This document shows positions 6,159 through 6,212 of a DNA stretch of 6,212 bases, one piece after another. Source of the stretch: Gallionellaceae bacterium. Lineage in GTDB: Bacteria > Pseudomonadota > Gammaproteobacteria > Burkholderiales > Gallionellaceae. Under the pieces are notes generated by a model. It saw only the letters and a program-made list of their open reading frames with translations. It did no database searches and was not told the origin of the DNA. Where the stretch lies: NCBI GenBank assembly GCA_021731185.1, contig JAKFXW010000180.1, forward strand, positions 1 through 6,212, in the 5' to 3' direction. Position numbers and translations under genes: made by a program. Numbering within the stretch: position 1 is the first letter of the stretch; each line of letters starts with the position of its first letter.

Positions 6159-6212
6159 CGAGCTTGACCCGCACCAACTTCTTGCCATCCTTCAAGCGCG
6201 CATCGGCAACGG
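6148..6212 (-). CDS. relB: RelB antitoxin, C-terminal 20 residues, cut by the window edge
   Basis: The frame ending with TAA at 6150-6148 reads VADARLKDGKKLVRVKLDEL. Its end closely matches the E. coli RelB end (VRVTLDEL), which is the toxin-binding tail. The stop lies inside the relE start region, with an 11-base overlap (6148-6158). The N-terminal DNA-binding part, which would repress the promoter, is outside the window. The call rests on the tail plus its position directly before relE. Confidence 0.85.
   Translation of the reverse strand, partial: VADARLKDGKKLVRVKLDEL

Noticed and set aside
6159..6188. Ten-residue N-terminal extension of RelE from the ATG at 6188
   Set aside because: The added residues lie over the relB coding end and have no counterpart in RelE proteins. 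The start at 6158 gives the family length and numbering.

Overview
The window looks like bacterial chromosome, probably from a betaproteobacterium of moderate GC. The support is the long gamma/beta-type PurL, a crcB-DUF190 pair, an E. coli-like RelBE module and compact gene packing. The genus cannot be fixed from the sequence alone. All large genes are on the minus strand except one plus-strand gene at 1442-2197.

Layout. Positions 1-1316 hold the first 438 codons of purL (purine synthesis) on the minus strand, running off the left edge. A 125-bp divergent intergenic region separates purL from a plus-strand spermidine-synthase-like gene (1442-2197). A 97-bp convergent gap follows. Then come three minus-strand genes, read right to left: a 412-residue ATP-grasp-like protein (4271-3033), the fluoride channel crcB/fluC (2999-2616) and a DUF190 protein (2606-2295). 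Gaps of 33 and 9 bp suggest one transcription unit. A 381-bp gene-free stretch (4272-4652) is rich in inverted repeats. Beyond it, a thiolase (5852-4653) lies 24 bp downstream of a relE toxin gene (6158-5877). relE overlaps the end of a relB antitoxin gene that runs off the right edge.

How the parts relate. PurL supplies purine synthesis. CrcB and DUF190 form a familiar pair linked to fluoride export. The ATP-grasp protein shows the motif order of the circularly permuted ATP-grasp/glutathionylspermidine-synthase-like group; its substrate is unknown. The thiolase belongs to beta-oxidation or acetoacetyl-CoA chemistry. RelBE is a ribosome-dependent mRNA interferase toxin-antitoxin pair placed directly before the thiolase.

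The most unusual structure is non-coding. There is a 141-bp imperfect palindrome (4509-4649) next to the thiolase stop codon. There is a degenerate tandem pair of hairpin units (4383-4471). A 17-bp hairpin-forming sequence occurs twice: once in the purL upstream region and once inside purL, where it encodes what looks like extra residues. No complete novel multi-gene system is evident.
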